Source: Pararge aegeria
Taxonomy: Eukaryota; Arthropoda; Insecta; Lepidoptera; Nymphalidae
DNA length: 64,000 nt
NCBI RefSeq assembly: GCF_905163445.1
Contig: NC_053196.1
Span: 12,239,501-12,303,500 of the forward strand
Direction of reading: 5' to 3'
A program made the translations under genes and the position numbers. The notes beneath the pieces were generated by a model. It searched no databases. It was not told the origin of the DNA and saw only the letters and a program-made list of their open reading frames with translations. How positions within the stretch are numbered: the stretch's first letter is position 1; each line of letters begins with the position of its first letter. This document shows positions 11,430 through 21,422 of the stretch, in pieces.

Positions 11430-11760
11430 CCCGTTACCGACCGGCCCAAAGGTCTCCTCACAGAATGAGAAGGGTTTAAGCCGTATTCCACCACGCTGGC
11501 CAATTGTGGGTTGGTGGACTACACACACCTTTGAAAACATTATGGAGAACAAGAGTTCTCCATAATGTTTTCAAAGGTGTGTGTAGGCATGGAGGTTTCC
11601 TCACGATGTTTTCTTTCACCGTTGAAGCATGTGATATTTAATCGCTTGGTGGACTACACACACCTTTGAAAACATTATGGAGAACTCTTAGGCATGGAGG
11701 ATTCCTCACGACGTTTTCCTTCACCGTTTTTGGCATGTGATATTTAATTGTTTAGTTGAA
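11430..11760 (-). repeat. Rearranged SINE2 with internal hairpin and partial duplication
   Basis: The plus strand carries reversed SINE2 blocks. A unit ending in CACACACCTTTGAAAACATT is followed by its own inverted copy: arms 11519-11550 and 11555-11586, 32 bases each, perfect, with a 4-base loop. A second, direct copy of the GGTGGACTACACACACC...CATGGAGG...CCTCACGA block begins near 11645. The result is an inverted and direct duplication inside one SINE. Confidence 0.75.
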
Positions 11761-11837
11761 AACGCCTTTTCTAGGGTTTAATTTATCAACTTGATTTCAC
11801 AATACATTGTGACTTGCAAAAACGTTTTTCAAACTTG

Positions 11838-12060
11838 CTGGTCTGGTCTGTTAGGAGGCTTCGGCCGTGGCTAGTTACGACCCTACCGACAAAGACCTGC
11901 TGCTAAGTGATTCAGCTTTTCCGCTACGGTTTTACCTATTAGGGGTATAGAGTTTAATATAACTGCCATACATACCCCTAACAGGTTAGACTGTTACCAT
12001 CTTAGACTGCATCATCACTTACCAGCAGGTGAGATTGCAGTCAAGAGCTAGTTAAAAATG
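11838..12060 (+). repeat. SINE3, headless copy
   Basis: The body GGAGGCTTCGGCCGTGGCTA, CCTACCGACAAAGACCTGC, TAACTGCCATACATACCCCT and the end CAGGTGAGATTGCAGTCAAG match the copy at 33141-33440. The tRNA-like head is absent. Confidence 0.7.
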
Positions 12061-12177
12061 CTTCTTGATTACCTATGCAAGTTAAATCAGTGGTACAGGA
12101 AATTGCAATACATTCAAGATATTCTCTGAATCTTTGTATACTCGTTAAGGATCTGCGAACGCGACGTTTGCCGATGT

Positions 12178-12412
12178 GTTTTAACAAATCGTGGTTACCA
12201 AACGATTGATGAATTCCTTAACGACAAGGCTGCTTGGAAGTAGGCCACTCCGCTCTCATCTCACACAAAACAGAATAATTCTAAAGATTGTTAAACTTTA
12301 AAATGATGTTGGAAAAGAGCAATCTGCTGAGTTTCTTGCCGGCTCTTCTCAGTGGATTGCTGCCTTCCGAACCAGTGGTAGAGTCACTACAAACAGTTGA
12401 ATTTTGAATTTT
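12178..12412 (+). repeat. LINE-A C-terminal end and 3' UTR
   Basis: It begins TTTTAACAAATCGTGGTTAC and continues GATGAATTCCTTAACGACAAGGC, matching the LINE-A copy at 7660-7880 through the stop region and the GTAGAGTCACTACAAACAG 3' UTR. It is 5'-truncated just before the GYYTIDEFLNDKAAW tail. Confidence 0.65.
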
Positions 12413-12559
12413 GGATTTCTATACTCTATGGGCTTGGATCGCTCAACTCGATGGATGGACTTTTGGATGTGCAATCTATGAGTCCCCACACATTGTTTCG
12501 TTCATAACTAGTGGCGCTATGTCGATACTAACTTTTAATCCACTGAAAATTAAAATCTA

Positions 12560-13010
12560 TCATTATAATATACTGGCTTTTACTCGCGGCTTCTCTCGCG
12601 TTGTAATTTGTAAAACTATGCCAGGAGGAATAGGACACCGATCATGAATATACATAGAACAGTGCTATTCTAGGATGCTTGTGTCTCCTTTATTCTACGT
12701 CCTTTTAACTATTTTTATGCCAAAAATAAAGTCGTTTAGTTACTTTGTTATGGCGTGAATGAAGGACGATTTATCATGTTTTAATGTTCCTGGAAACCAC
12801 CCTTATGGGAATTAGATGTTATTCCAGGACCAAAAGTCACTCATGTTACTCTACGTCCTCTTAACTTCTCATCTGTTTGTTTGTTGTTGCGTGATTGAAG
12901 GACAAAAATATGTCACTTTCCGGCCCATCCAAAAATTCACATCAATCCGATGCTATGTTGCGGCGTTATTGATGAACAAACAAACACACAAACACATTTT
13001 TTTTTTTTTT
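12560..13010 (-). mobile_element. Degenerate Helitron-like repeats
   Basis: Blocks such as TACTCGCGGCTTCTCTCGCG, GCCAAAAATAAAGTCGTTTAG and GGCGTGAATGAAGGACG are reversed internal motifs of lepidopteran mini-Helitrons (compare 16071-16503 and 36612-36815). At least two overlapping decayed copies seem present. Neither end is intact. Confidence 0.4.
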
Positions 13011-13454
13011 GTAGATTATCTCTTTTTGTATCCCCCCTTAAATATCTCCCGTATACAGTATTGTGAAATGTTTAACGCACTATTAAAGATATTTTTTTTC
13101 CTTGTACTGACGAAAAAATTTGTGATTTAGTAGTAGTGGTACCTTTGCTACCTAATAACTATTATAATTATTGGTCAATCGATTTGATATTTGGTCAATT
13201 GATTCGATATCAACACTGTCATTACAAATTCACTGTTTACACTCAGATTGGTCGTCCATACAATCAATAAACGTACAATGAAGATATACGTTCTCATTAT
13301 CATTGCTTATCGCGGACCCGTAGTGCAAGATTTGGACGTTCGCGTTCGAGTCGTTTGCGAGTATCCAAATACTATAATAGTACGTATATAAGTTCAAAAT
13401 TCGTGCACACTATCACAGGCAGCGGTCTTGTAAAATAAACCGACTGCAGCGAAA

Positions 13455-13575
13455 AACCGTCCACCAATCCGCACTGGGCCAGCGTGGTGGACTACGGCCT
13501 TAACCCTTTGTCATTGTGGGAGGACACTCGTGATCTGTAGTGGGCCGGTAATGGGTTGATATTGATTGCAGCGAA
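13455..13575 (+). repeat. SINE2, 3' fragment
   Basis: CACCAATCCGCACTGGGCCAGCGTGGTGGACTACGGCC and CCCTTTGTCATTGTGGGAGG, then GTAGTGGGCCGGTAATGGGTTGAT, form the 3' half of SINE2. Confidence 0.7.
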
Positions 13576-13674
13576 AAAAGTTTAGCTTCATTTAAATTTA
13601 TAAAAAAAAAAAAATGTTCAAAAACTAACTGAACGCTAAGTTCACTTTGTTTTTGAATCCTTTTCTCTCGCAAC

Positions 13675-13800
13675 TGGACCTAATGATACTGCTATAGATA
13701 TGCTTTTATTGTACAGATATAATAAAAGTATAACAGAAAATAAGAAAACATAGAAGTAAAGTAAGGTAGAGGATCCAATTCAATGGCCTTATCGTTAAAA
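13675..13800 (-). repeat. LINE 3' end fragment
   Basis: TTTTATTGTACAGATATAAT and ATTCAATGGCCTTATCG resemble the reversed LINE end at 20711-20830 (TTATATTGTACACC and TTTGATGGCCTTATCGCTAC). Confidence 0.4.
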
Positions 13801-14824
13801 AAACCAACAAACAATTAAAATTAACAAACTATGACGTATGCTTGCGTATTTTATTCATAAGTTATCCATTTAAAGTCATTGCATACCGGCTCATCTCGAC
13901 ATCGACTATGAGTCGCTATGTAATGACATGATTAGTCCATTTTACTTTGACATTATAGTATTTCAATACTCGAAAACGACCCTTAGATTTCAAACTCACA
14001 AATCTCATACTTAGGGTTACAGGCCTCAATATGTCATGTCTTCATTTATCGAGTGTGAACCGACCTTTATGAACTACTGGTCAACCTATCCTACTGTATG
14101 CAGTGTATACGTTGTAAAATGAAATTGTACCTAAAGGTAAAAGTTAGTAAACAAAAATGTAGGTCATCTTCGGCAGTAAAAAGCGTGTAAGCATGTATAT
14201 ATACGTAGCAACCAATCGTTATTAGTATTTCGTGGAATAGGTGTAACGAAAAATGAACACTGACCTACTACTGTCGATGCACAAATTAAGCTTACAAAAT
14301 AAGGCTTAGATATAATTTAGTTATTGTGAATCAATTAAACAATAACAAAATACATTATAATTTACTTTCGTGTTGTTTCCTATTGCACTCTATATATAAC
14401 TAGTAAATATTTTCAATAAAAGAAAGAGGTAGGTAAATTCGATTTGTATGTTTTTTCAACATTCTTCAGCGTGTGCATTATATTTAAAGGAAGCGTGTGG
14501 TTTTAGTTTTTTAAACTGGGTAAATCCAGGATAATTAAAATGTACCTAATTTTATACATCTTTTATTGTTGTTGTTTCATAAATAACGATAATAAATAAA
14601 AATGTATCGAAATTATTTTATGCATAATATAAAACAGTACAAAGCAGCATCTACAGAAAACAACATAAAACCCAACGCGTCTAAGTGCTCTTTTTAGATG
14701 AAACGACCTAAACGTTTCTAATTGCGCGTGAAATTCAATTTTAAGTAACAGACCTCACGCACATAACTGAATTAATTATATAACTGTCTAGCTCTTGGCA
14801 ATTTCTTCTGTTGCACATCGTGAA
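13801..14824. other. Unassigned AT-rich stretch
   Basis: No gene, exon or known repeat was recognised here. It contains only short open frames and AT-rich simple sequence. Confidence 0.4.
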
Positions 14825-15125
14825 GTATATCTACGTGATCAAATCAGAAATGAGGAGATCCGTACAAGAACTAGAGTTATCGACATAGCCCAGTAAGTCG
14901 AGAAACTGAAGTGGCTATGGACGGGGTACATAGCTCGGAGAACCGATGGACGTTGGGGTCCTAAGGTGCTGGAATGGCAACCCGCACCGGTAAACGCAGC
15001 GTAGGTCTGCCCCCAACGAGATGGACAGACGATATCAAGCGAGTCACTGGGAGCCGCTGGAAACAAGCGTCCCAGGACTGTGGGTTGTGGGACTCTCTAC
15101 AAAAGATCGAAGAAGAAAGTTTGAA
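14825..15125 (+). pseudogene. RTE-type LINE reverse transcriptase C-terminus, decayed
   Basis: The plus strand reads, with frame breaks, the C-terminal tail of an RTE-like LINE ORF: LRDQIRNEEIRTRTRV, then KLKWLWTGYIARRTDGRWGP and KVLEWQ, then after a frameshift a GRPPTRWTDDIKRV-type block and a QDxGLWDSL-type block. The polymerase core is missing. The same tail occurs reversed at 56235-56445, and its front end (SLRDQIRN) occurs reversed at 17425-17520 and 26850-26950. This is a 5'-truncated, inactive copy. Confidence 0.65.
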
Positions 15126-15204
15126 GAAGTGAAGCTAGCGGGAAAGTCATATCGCCATATGACTGTTTCTGCATGATATTTTTGTACGGCCGAAAGGCTT
15201 CAAC

Positions 15205-15425
15205 AGTAAAAAGCCATATTTGTATAGGTTTGGCTTTTTACTGGTGGGAGGCCTAGCCTACCAGCCTCCGGCAAAGAATTGTCGCTAAGTGATTTAGGTT
15301 CCGGTACGATGTCGCGAAGAAACTGATTAGTGGAATCGGTTGATATAACTGCCATACTCAGTAACAGGTTAGCCCGCTACCATGTCAGACTGAATCATCG
15401 CTTAATAGCAGGTGAGATTGCAGAT
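15205..15425 (+). repeat. SINE3-like copy with a small hairpin
   Basis: The 3' part (TAACTGCCATACTCAGTAACAGGTTAGCCCGCTACCATG, AGGTGAGATTGCAG) is SINE3. At the left edge AGTAAAAAGCCA and TGGCTTTTTACT (about 15207-15243) form 12-base inverted arms. Confidence 0.6.
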
Positions 15426-15439
15426 GAGAATTTAGAGCT

Positions 15440-15590
15440 AACTTTCCTTTGGCTAGCGTGGTGGACAGTCCACGATGCTGGTCAAGTAAGGTTTAGCTGG
15501 ATTGTAGTCTACAGCCTTAACCCTTCTCATTTTGAGAGGAAAACCGTGCTCTGTAATGGGCCGGTAATGGATGATGGATGTTTTCTTTGT
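15440..15590 (+). repeat. SINE2-like 3' fragment
   Basis: GGCTAGCGTGGTGGACAGTC, GTCTACAGCCTTAACCCTTCTCATTTTGAGAGG and CTCTGTAATGGGCCGGTAATGG match the 3' half of SINE2, with a small insertion. Confidence 0.55.
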
Positions 15591-16070
15591 TATGTTTTCC
15601 ACTGTGGGTCTGTGACTACATAGAGACATTGCATTAAATTTTCTGAAGCATTATCTATTAATATAATAGGTCTTTAAGCATTATCATATTGGGAGAGTCG
15701 TGACATATGATAAACATCTAGTAAATTTCCTGATAGCACATCGTGATGTCGGAATTTGTTTATGTCGTTACAACGCATCTCGTGATTATCTTCTTAGTTG
15801 AACTAAATATATTAATAATATAATTAAATTAGAAGTCACGAAGTGCTATGTAGCTGATGTGACGTGTTATACATAAAGTATTATGTTTTGCCTTGGACGG
15901 AATAATCCTTACATAACTATTTGATGCGTACTGGTTGTGGGAAACCTGTTTGTAATAGGTACTACTTATATTTTTTTGTAAGATAATCTATTCAAGTGTA
16001 AGTTACCTGTGGTTATGAGTTTCAATAAGCACCGTAGACTCAGGATACAATCATTCTTTTATAACTTATA
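15591..16070. other. Unassigned AT-rich stretch
   Basis: No gene or named repeat was recognised between the SINE2 fragment and the following Helitron-like repeat. Confidence 0.35.
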
Positions 16071-16503
16071 CTAGCTTCGCCCCACTGTGTTACCAGTAGT
16101 GAATAAGAATGTACACGTAAAATTACATGAAGTAAAGACCAATGTAGTAGTAGCTGAATAAACCGCATGGAAGGAAGTACGATATTTGGCATATATGGCG
16201 AATATCCCAGGAAAAAAATGTACAAAGTTGGTACCCTTCTTCTCCTTCTTTTCAACTATCTCTATGCTAAAAATCAAGTCGATTGGTTGTTTTATGAGAA
16301 CGTGAATGAAATACGTTTTTTTTTGTAAAAATACGAATTTTTCTGTCAACCATCGTTAGGAATTTGATGTTTTTTAGGGCATAAAGTAGCCTATGTTACA
16401 TCCTTTCAAGTATCACTAGGTAAGCCAAAAATCAACTCTATTAGTTGCATAGTTAGGGAATGAAGGAAAGACATACATACAAAAACATTTTCGCTTTCAT
16501 AAC
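16071..16503 (-). mobile_element. Degenerate non-autonomous Helitron
   Basis: It starts on the left with CTAGCTTCGCCCCACTGTG, the reverse of a GGGGCGAAGCTAG end. The internal blocks (GCCAAAAATCAACTCTATTAG, GGGAATGAAGGAAAGACATAC) are typical of reversed lepidopteran mini-Helitrons. The left CTAG boundary (16071) is supported, and the right end is approximate. Confidence 0.45.
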
Positions 16504-16512
16504 TTAGTAACC

Positions 16513-16550
16513 ACCGGTTAAAGTACTACAAATGTAGTACTTTAACCGGT
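16513..16550. repeat. 18-bp perfect palindrome
   Basis: Arms 16513-16530 and 16533-16550 (ACCGGTTAAAGTACTACA and its complement) are separated by AA. The copy sits between two Helitron-like repeats. Confidence 0.8.
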
Positions 16551-16651
16551 AGGTAGGTTATACCGACACAAATATTGTACATCCACTACATGTCTCCTTG
16601 TTTGATACTGCCTCTGGTCTCTACATAAGTTAACAATTATTTATTAATTAC

Positions 16652-16885
16652 TTGCTTCTGCCCGCGACTTCATCTGCCTGCACTTCAGAATAGTGTCTAA
16701 AGCTTCGATCGTTAAAAATTTTTAATGTTATCACGGGAACTATTTAAGAGATCGGTATAGAAAGAACATGTCCTTTTCCATTGCGAAGGCTACACGTATG
16801 CCAAATTTCATCCGTCCGTTTTTTGCGTGAGGGAGTACCGAACCTCCAAACATCCACACTTTCACATTTATTATATTAGTAGCGT
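16652..16885 (-). mobile_element. Non-autonomous Helitron (Lep1-type), reverse
   Basis: The left side TTCTGCCCGCGACTTCATCTGC is the reversed 3' end (GCAGATGAAGTCGCGGGC). The right side TTCACATTTATTATATTAGTAG is the reverse of a CTACTAATATAATAAATGTG start. The CTAG terminus itself is not preserved. Confidence 0.5.
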
Positions 16886-17059
16886 AATGTAAAGAAATGT
16901 TGTTGTTATGTTTGGTCCACTCACATATGTAGGTATTGTATCAATTTTTAAAAGAGCAAAGTTACAATTTTCTCGCCAAATTCTTCTTGACCCATGATAG
17001 ACTGACATAAAAACTAGAGGTAGAGGCATTTTCAAATCACATTTATTTATATGTAATTT

Positions 17060-17215
17060 TACATAAATCATCATCATCACACCAAACGATTGACATCCAC
17101 TGCTGAACATCGGTCTTTTCTAGGGAGTTCCAAAATCCACGGTCTTGTTTCCAGCGACTTGCATGATTTCGTCCGTCCACCACTTTGGAGTTAAATGCGC
17201 GACGCGACGCGACGT
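17060..17215 (-). repeat. RTE-type LINE 3' end, and a GCGAC mini-repeat
   Basis: CATCATCATCACACC, then GACATCCACTGCTGAACATCGGTCTTTTCTAGGG, matches the reversed RTE end at 56235-56310. A short GCGCGACGCGACGCGACG run (about 17197-17214) follows. Confidence 0.55.
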
Positions 17216-17424
17216 AGCATTTACCGAACTACGCGTCTATGTGTTTTTTTTCGGTAAGTTCAGCTAACCAATACTAACAAAAATAAGAAGCTTTGACCAC
17301 AATAATTCTTACAGCAACATACAAATAATTATAAAAATGAGAGAAGAAAAAATACAATAACTGTACGTTGCGTTACTGTGGTCAATGTACGAGAACCTTC
17401 TTATAATATTCTGTGCTAATGTAT

Positions 17425-17520
17425 GTTCTTTTCATTTCTGATTTGATCGCGTAGAGATTCTCCGAGCGTCCCTCTATTTATCGCCCGATGAGTGACTCTG
17501 AGCCTTCCTATGCCATAATA
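17425..17520 (-). repeat. RTE-type LINE ORF fragment
   Basis: On the minus strand this reads a GESLRDQIRN-type stretch, which directly precedes the tail found at 14825-15125. It is one of two such scraps; the other is at 26850-26950. Confidence 0.5.
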
Positions 17521-18140
17521 AGCCCATAATAAGCGTTCGTTTTGCGTCAATAGAATATTATAATTTTAGTGACAGTCTTTTCCAATGTTGCGTTTTATTT
17601 CATGGTACATACTATTTGTACGTCATGCTAATCATCTGGGACGATATCGCGTGTACAGCCTAGATACCAAATATTAAAAGCAATAAAGGAAATGTACATA
17701 ATGTCATCAACATTAATCATTTCGCAATTAACCCTTTTTTGTTGAACGCATAAAACGAGCCTTTGTATCCTCTTTGTATAATTGAACCTAATAAATCTAT
17801 CAAACATTATCTTGGGACAATAAAGCAACAATTATATTATAAGAGCGCAGTAGGTGCCTATAATAATTTATTTTTATGATGTAAGTAATTTGTTTTTGGT
17901 TCATATCAATACGCTCTTACGTTATATATTCTTGGTGCTAAATCAATTGTCGTGGTTTATGTGCCCGAAGTCCAATATCAAGAATTGATATCTATGCTGT
18001 AGAAAAGTTCTGTAAAAGTTTGTTAAACCATAGCTACAGGCATGTTCAAAATTCTTCGAATGCGAAATACTTCTTTCATTTTAATGAGTAGTAGTAAAGT
18101 ACACAAAGAGAAACGGTACTAGCCTAGTTTTAAGAACTGC
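17521..18140. other. Unassigned AT-rich stretch
   Basis: There is no recognised gene or repeat. Short open frames show no similarity that I know. Confidence 0.35.
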
Positions 18141-18850
18141 GGCCTTCTTTTCGGAGAGACCGAGTCTCCCGATCGACCCCAGTATTAGCTTTCTGGAGTT
18201 AAGTTCGTTTTAAGCAATTTAATGTCACTTTATTTAACGATGGAGTGCACTGTTCTCTACAACGTTTTTAAAGTAGTCTGAAGTCTACTTTACATCAATA
18301 CTCAACATTCGTGATCTCCTCATTCTGATAGGAGACCAATACCTTGCTATTGAGTGGTATTGGCGTTTTTTGAAGCAATATTAGACTACTCAAAACTACT
18401 TTTCATAGTTCGATTCTGAACTCTAGCTCTTCCGAGTTAAATGCTTTATTAATTTAAGTAATTTAAAAAACTTGTTTTAACGGTGAAGGCAAACATCGTG
18501 AAGAAAACTGCATGCCTGGGTGTTCTCCATAATGTTTTCCGCGGCGTGTGAAGTCTACCAATCCCCAGTGGACCAGCGTGGTAAACTATGGCTTTAACCC
18601 GTCTCATTCTATCTAATAGTACCTATTAGCTCCCTACAGTGAGCTGGTAATGTTTTGTTGATGATGTACGTTTTAAGCAAATAAATAACATTTTCTTCAA
18701 CGGTGAATGAAAACATTGAGAGAAAACCTGCACCCCTGATAGTTTTCTACAATTTTCTCCAATGGGTGTGAAGTCTAACAATCCGCACACGGCCAGCGAG
18801 TTTGTCTGTTCGGCCTAATCCCTTCTTATTCTGAGGGGAGTTCCGTGCCC
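18141..18850 (+). repeat. Two SINE2 copies in tandem, diverged
   Basis: The first copy has a box B-like CGAGTCTCCCGATCG near 18160, then an unrelated insert of roughly 200 bases, then ACGGTGAAGGCAAACATCGTG to TGTTGATGATG (18480-18666). The second copy starts at about 18667 without a head and runs through TTCAACGGTGAATGAAAACATTG to CCCTGTAATAAGCC. Both are well diverged. Confidence 0.6.
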
Positions 18851-19509
18851 TGTAATAAGCCGCAAAAAGTGGTCTTCTGAACTCATGTGCCTTGCTTTGC
18901 AACCATTTTTTTTCATTTATATAATAAAACAATCATATTAAAATGGTTAGTATAAAAGCACCAAAAAACCGCAGAGGTTTGTCCTCGTTGCCTATCTGCA
19001 ACGATTACCTTAGGTGTTAATTAGAAGAATAAAAAACCAGCTGTGGGAGCAACACACTGCTACATTGTAGAACAAATTAGAGAAAAGGTGGCCAGCAGTG
19101 GGTTTTTAATTACTCTATGAGTTTTGGTGATATGACAATAAAAATCTTTTCAACTTGTGTAATTATAATGTGTGATAACAGTAGTGGCGCCGTTAAATTA
19201 AATATTATTAAATATGAATTGTAGAGTTAAATAACAAACGGATGAATGGCGTTATCATCAACACACATTCATGTCACAGAGGATCTGTTTACTCAAATAA
19301 ATGATAACACAGGCGCCATATTATGTCTGTGATATTGCACTGAACTTGACCCCTTTTCAACCGGCAGACCTTCTGTTGCACTCGTTTTCACCCCTTCTTT
19401 TTTTTGGTGTGGAACTGCCTATAGGTTTAGGCAATAGGTTTTTGAGCAAATTTAATATGCAGCTTAGCTTAGCGTTGTATACAAGTTATTTGTATTCCAC
19501 TAAAAGTTA
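18851..19509. other. Unassigned AT-rich stretch
   Basis: Apart from short open frames there is nothing I can assign here. Confidence 0.35.
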
Positions 19510-19755
19510 CCCATTGACTGCAATCTCACCTCGTGGTAAGTAGTGATGCAGTCGAAGATGGTAATGGGCTAACCTATTAAGGGAATGCCACTTAAAATGT
19601 AAAGTTTTCTACGCGGCATCGTACCGGAACGCTAAACCGCACGCCTATATCGGTAAGTGTTTAACTAGCCGAAGCCTTCCACCGCACCAGAGAAAATTCA
19701 GTAATTATAAATTCCCAAATTATCCCTCGCTCCCTCTAACTCGGGACTCACAGCG
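19510..19755 (-). repeat. SINE3, near full length, reverse
   Basis: The plus strand shows GACTGCAATCTCACCTCGTGG, GATGGTAATGGGCTAACCT, GCGGCATCGTACCGGAACGC and GCCGAAGCCTTCC. It ends in a reversed tRNA-like head, CTCGGGACTCACAGCGCTCACC, in which box B and box A are decayed. Confidence 0.65.
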
Positions 19756-20710
19756 CTCACCACTGTGCCAAAACTGTTTTTTATTATTTTAAATATGATT
19801 CATTTAGAAACTGTATCTAAATTAAAAATCTAGTTTAGGTAGTATTAGGTACAAAAATTCAGCCCACCGAGCCAAATTGGAGCAGCGAGGTGGCTCTATC
19901 TCTCAGTTAAATTTGCAGGATATTAATAAAATAAAATGTTTAAGGTCGAACTCTTTCATTGGATTTCACGATTCGTTATCCTATTAGACTACAAATCTGT
20001 GACACGAAAAAATATCAAAAACTCGCGTAACGAATGGATAAACGGCGAAACTAATTGGCAAGAACTGGTGTTCAAAAACGTAAACCTACTTTTATAAATT
20101 AATATTTTCCGCCTATTAGCAGGTTTTTATGGTACAGTTAAATGTTTATTGAGATAGTAAATAACCTTACTTGTATATATAATTACCTGAAGTTAATGGG
20201 ATATCTTCTTCTTCAACGGTGATCTACCGCTTGCTCTGGTATCTTCCTTCTGGTACATTCCATTGAACCACAAAATGCTTAACACTTCATTACGTCTGCA
20301 CAGGTGATCGAAGAAACTGAAAATTCGCGCTTAAATTGCAGAATATAGGCGCTGTTTGATATAGAGTTAGGGAAATATACAGACACTGGTGTTCAGGTTT
20401 CTGGCAACCGTTTCTTCCTTCCTTTTAATAACCCTCTAATTTACTTTTCCTCTTTCACTGAGCCTTGACAAGCCTTCATAGTTGTCGGTATTTAGTTTAA
20501 TTGTGGTTGCGAATAATCCTTAAATTCTGCCCACTCATATCGAAGCAACGCGTAGAATCGAAGCCCTAAATAACCCCCTAAATGATAAGTTCAGTCCGAA
20601 AAATTCAATCATCGCATATTCTGATTACACTGATAATGCGCGAGTCCATTGCTCCAGAGCAATTCAAACCGAATCAGAATCATCTCAACGTCAGGAATTT
20701 CACTGGAAAT
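19756..20710. other. Unassigned stretch
   Basis: I recognise no gene here. The sequence is AT-rich and shows no clear terminal inverted repeats. Confidence 0.35.
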
Positions 20711-20870
20711 GAATGAATGAATACACTTATATTGTACACCAAAGAAAAAAGTAGTTACAGAGATATACAAGAGAGCAAGAGATTACAATTTGATGGCCTT
20801 ATCGCTACATAGCGATTTCTTCCTGGTAACCAAAGACGCAAAAGGAAAAAACATAGAAAAGTGGTAGGTG
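20711..20870 (-). repeat. LINE 3' end with (ATTC)n tail, reverse
   Basis: It opens with GAATGAATGAATGAATACAC (reversed ATTC tail), then TATTGTACACCAAAG and GATGGCCTTATCGCTACATAG. It is the counterpart of the tail at position 1 of the window. Confidence 0.5.
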
Positions 20871-20924
20871 GTGCAATAAATGAGATATGAAATAAAAAGA
20901 ATATATCTATAATTAATAATGTGA

Positions 20925-21020
20925 GATCTTCAAATTTTACAGTCTTGTGTCGCTTGGATCCAGCAGATCCCTACGACTCGTTTGATGTTGTCTGGCCACC
21001 TAAGGGGAGCTCTACCTTCG
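20925..21020 (-). repeat. RTE-type LINE C-terminal fragment
   Basis: TTGTGTCGCTTGGATCCAGC, GACTCGTTTGATGTTGTCTGGCCACC is the reverse of the WTDD(I/L)xRVAGSRW-type coding stretch seen intact at 56310-56445. It becomes unrecognisable to the right. Confidence 0.55.
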
Positions 21021-21422
21021 CTGTGGTCCTCGAATTCGGGGTGCCATTACAGCAGGTTGTTACGTACTGGGCAACGTCCATCGGTTTTCCGTGCCATATG
21101 GATATACGGCCACAATATTGTGTCCCCTCCCTTATCTTAAAGAGCCCTATTTTACTTGTGTTGTGAGTACAACAAAACGCACACTTCAATGACTATTACA
21201 TAACATACAACCAAATACCAAAGATGAAATAGCAGCCATAATTTTAAGCAAACCCACCTATTTGTCTCTATAAATATTTCAAAGTAAACTTTAAAGCAAT
21301 TAAACCAAGACAAACAAAGGCACTCCCAGTTAAGAGCGTTGAAAGCATCTATTAAAGCTTAAAGCTATGAACAAAACACATACATCTTAGTCAACATAAC
21401 CTTTATGCTTCTTAGGTTAGAG

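Noticed and set aside
12816..13130. 104-codon frame with many Phe and Leu residues
   Set aside because: It overlaps degenerate Helitron-like repeats and T-rich simple sequence. The composition reflects the T runs.
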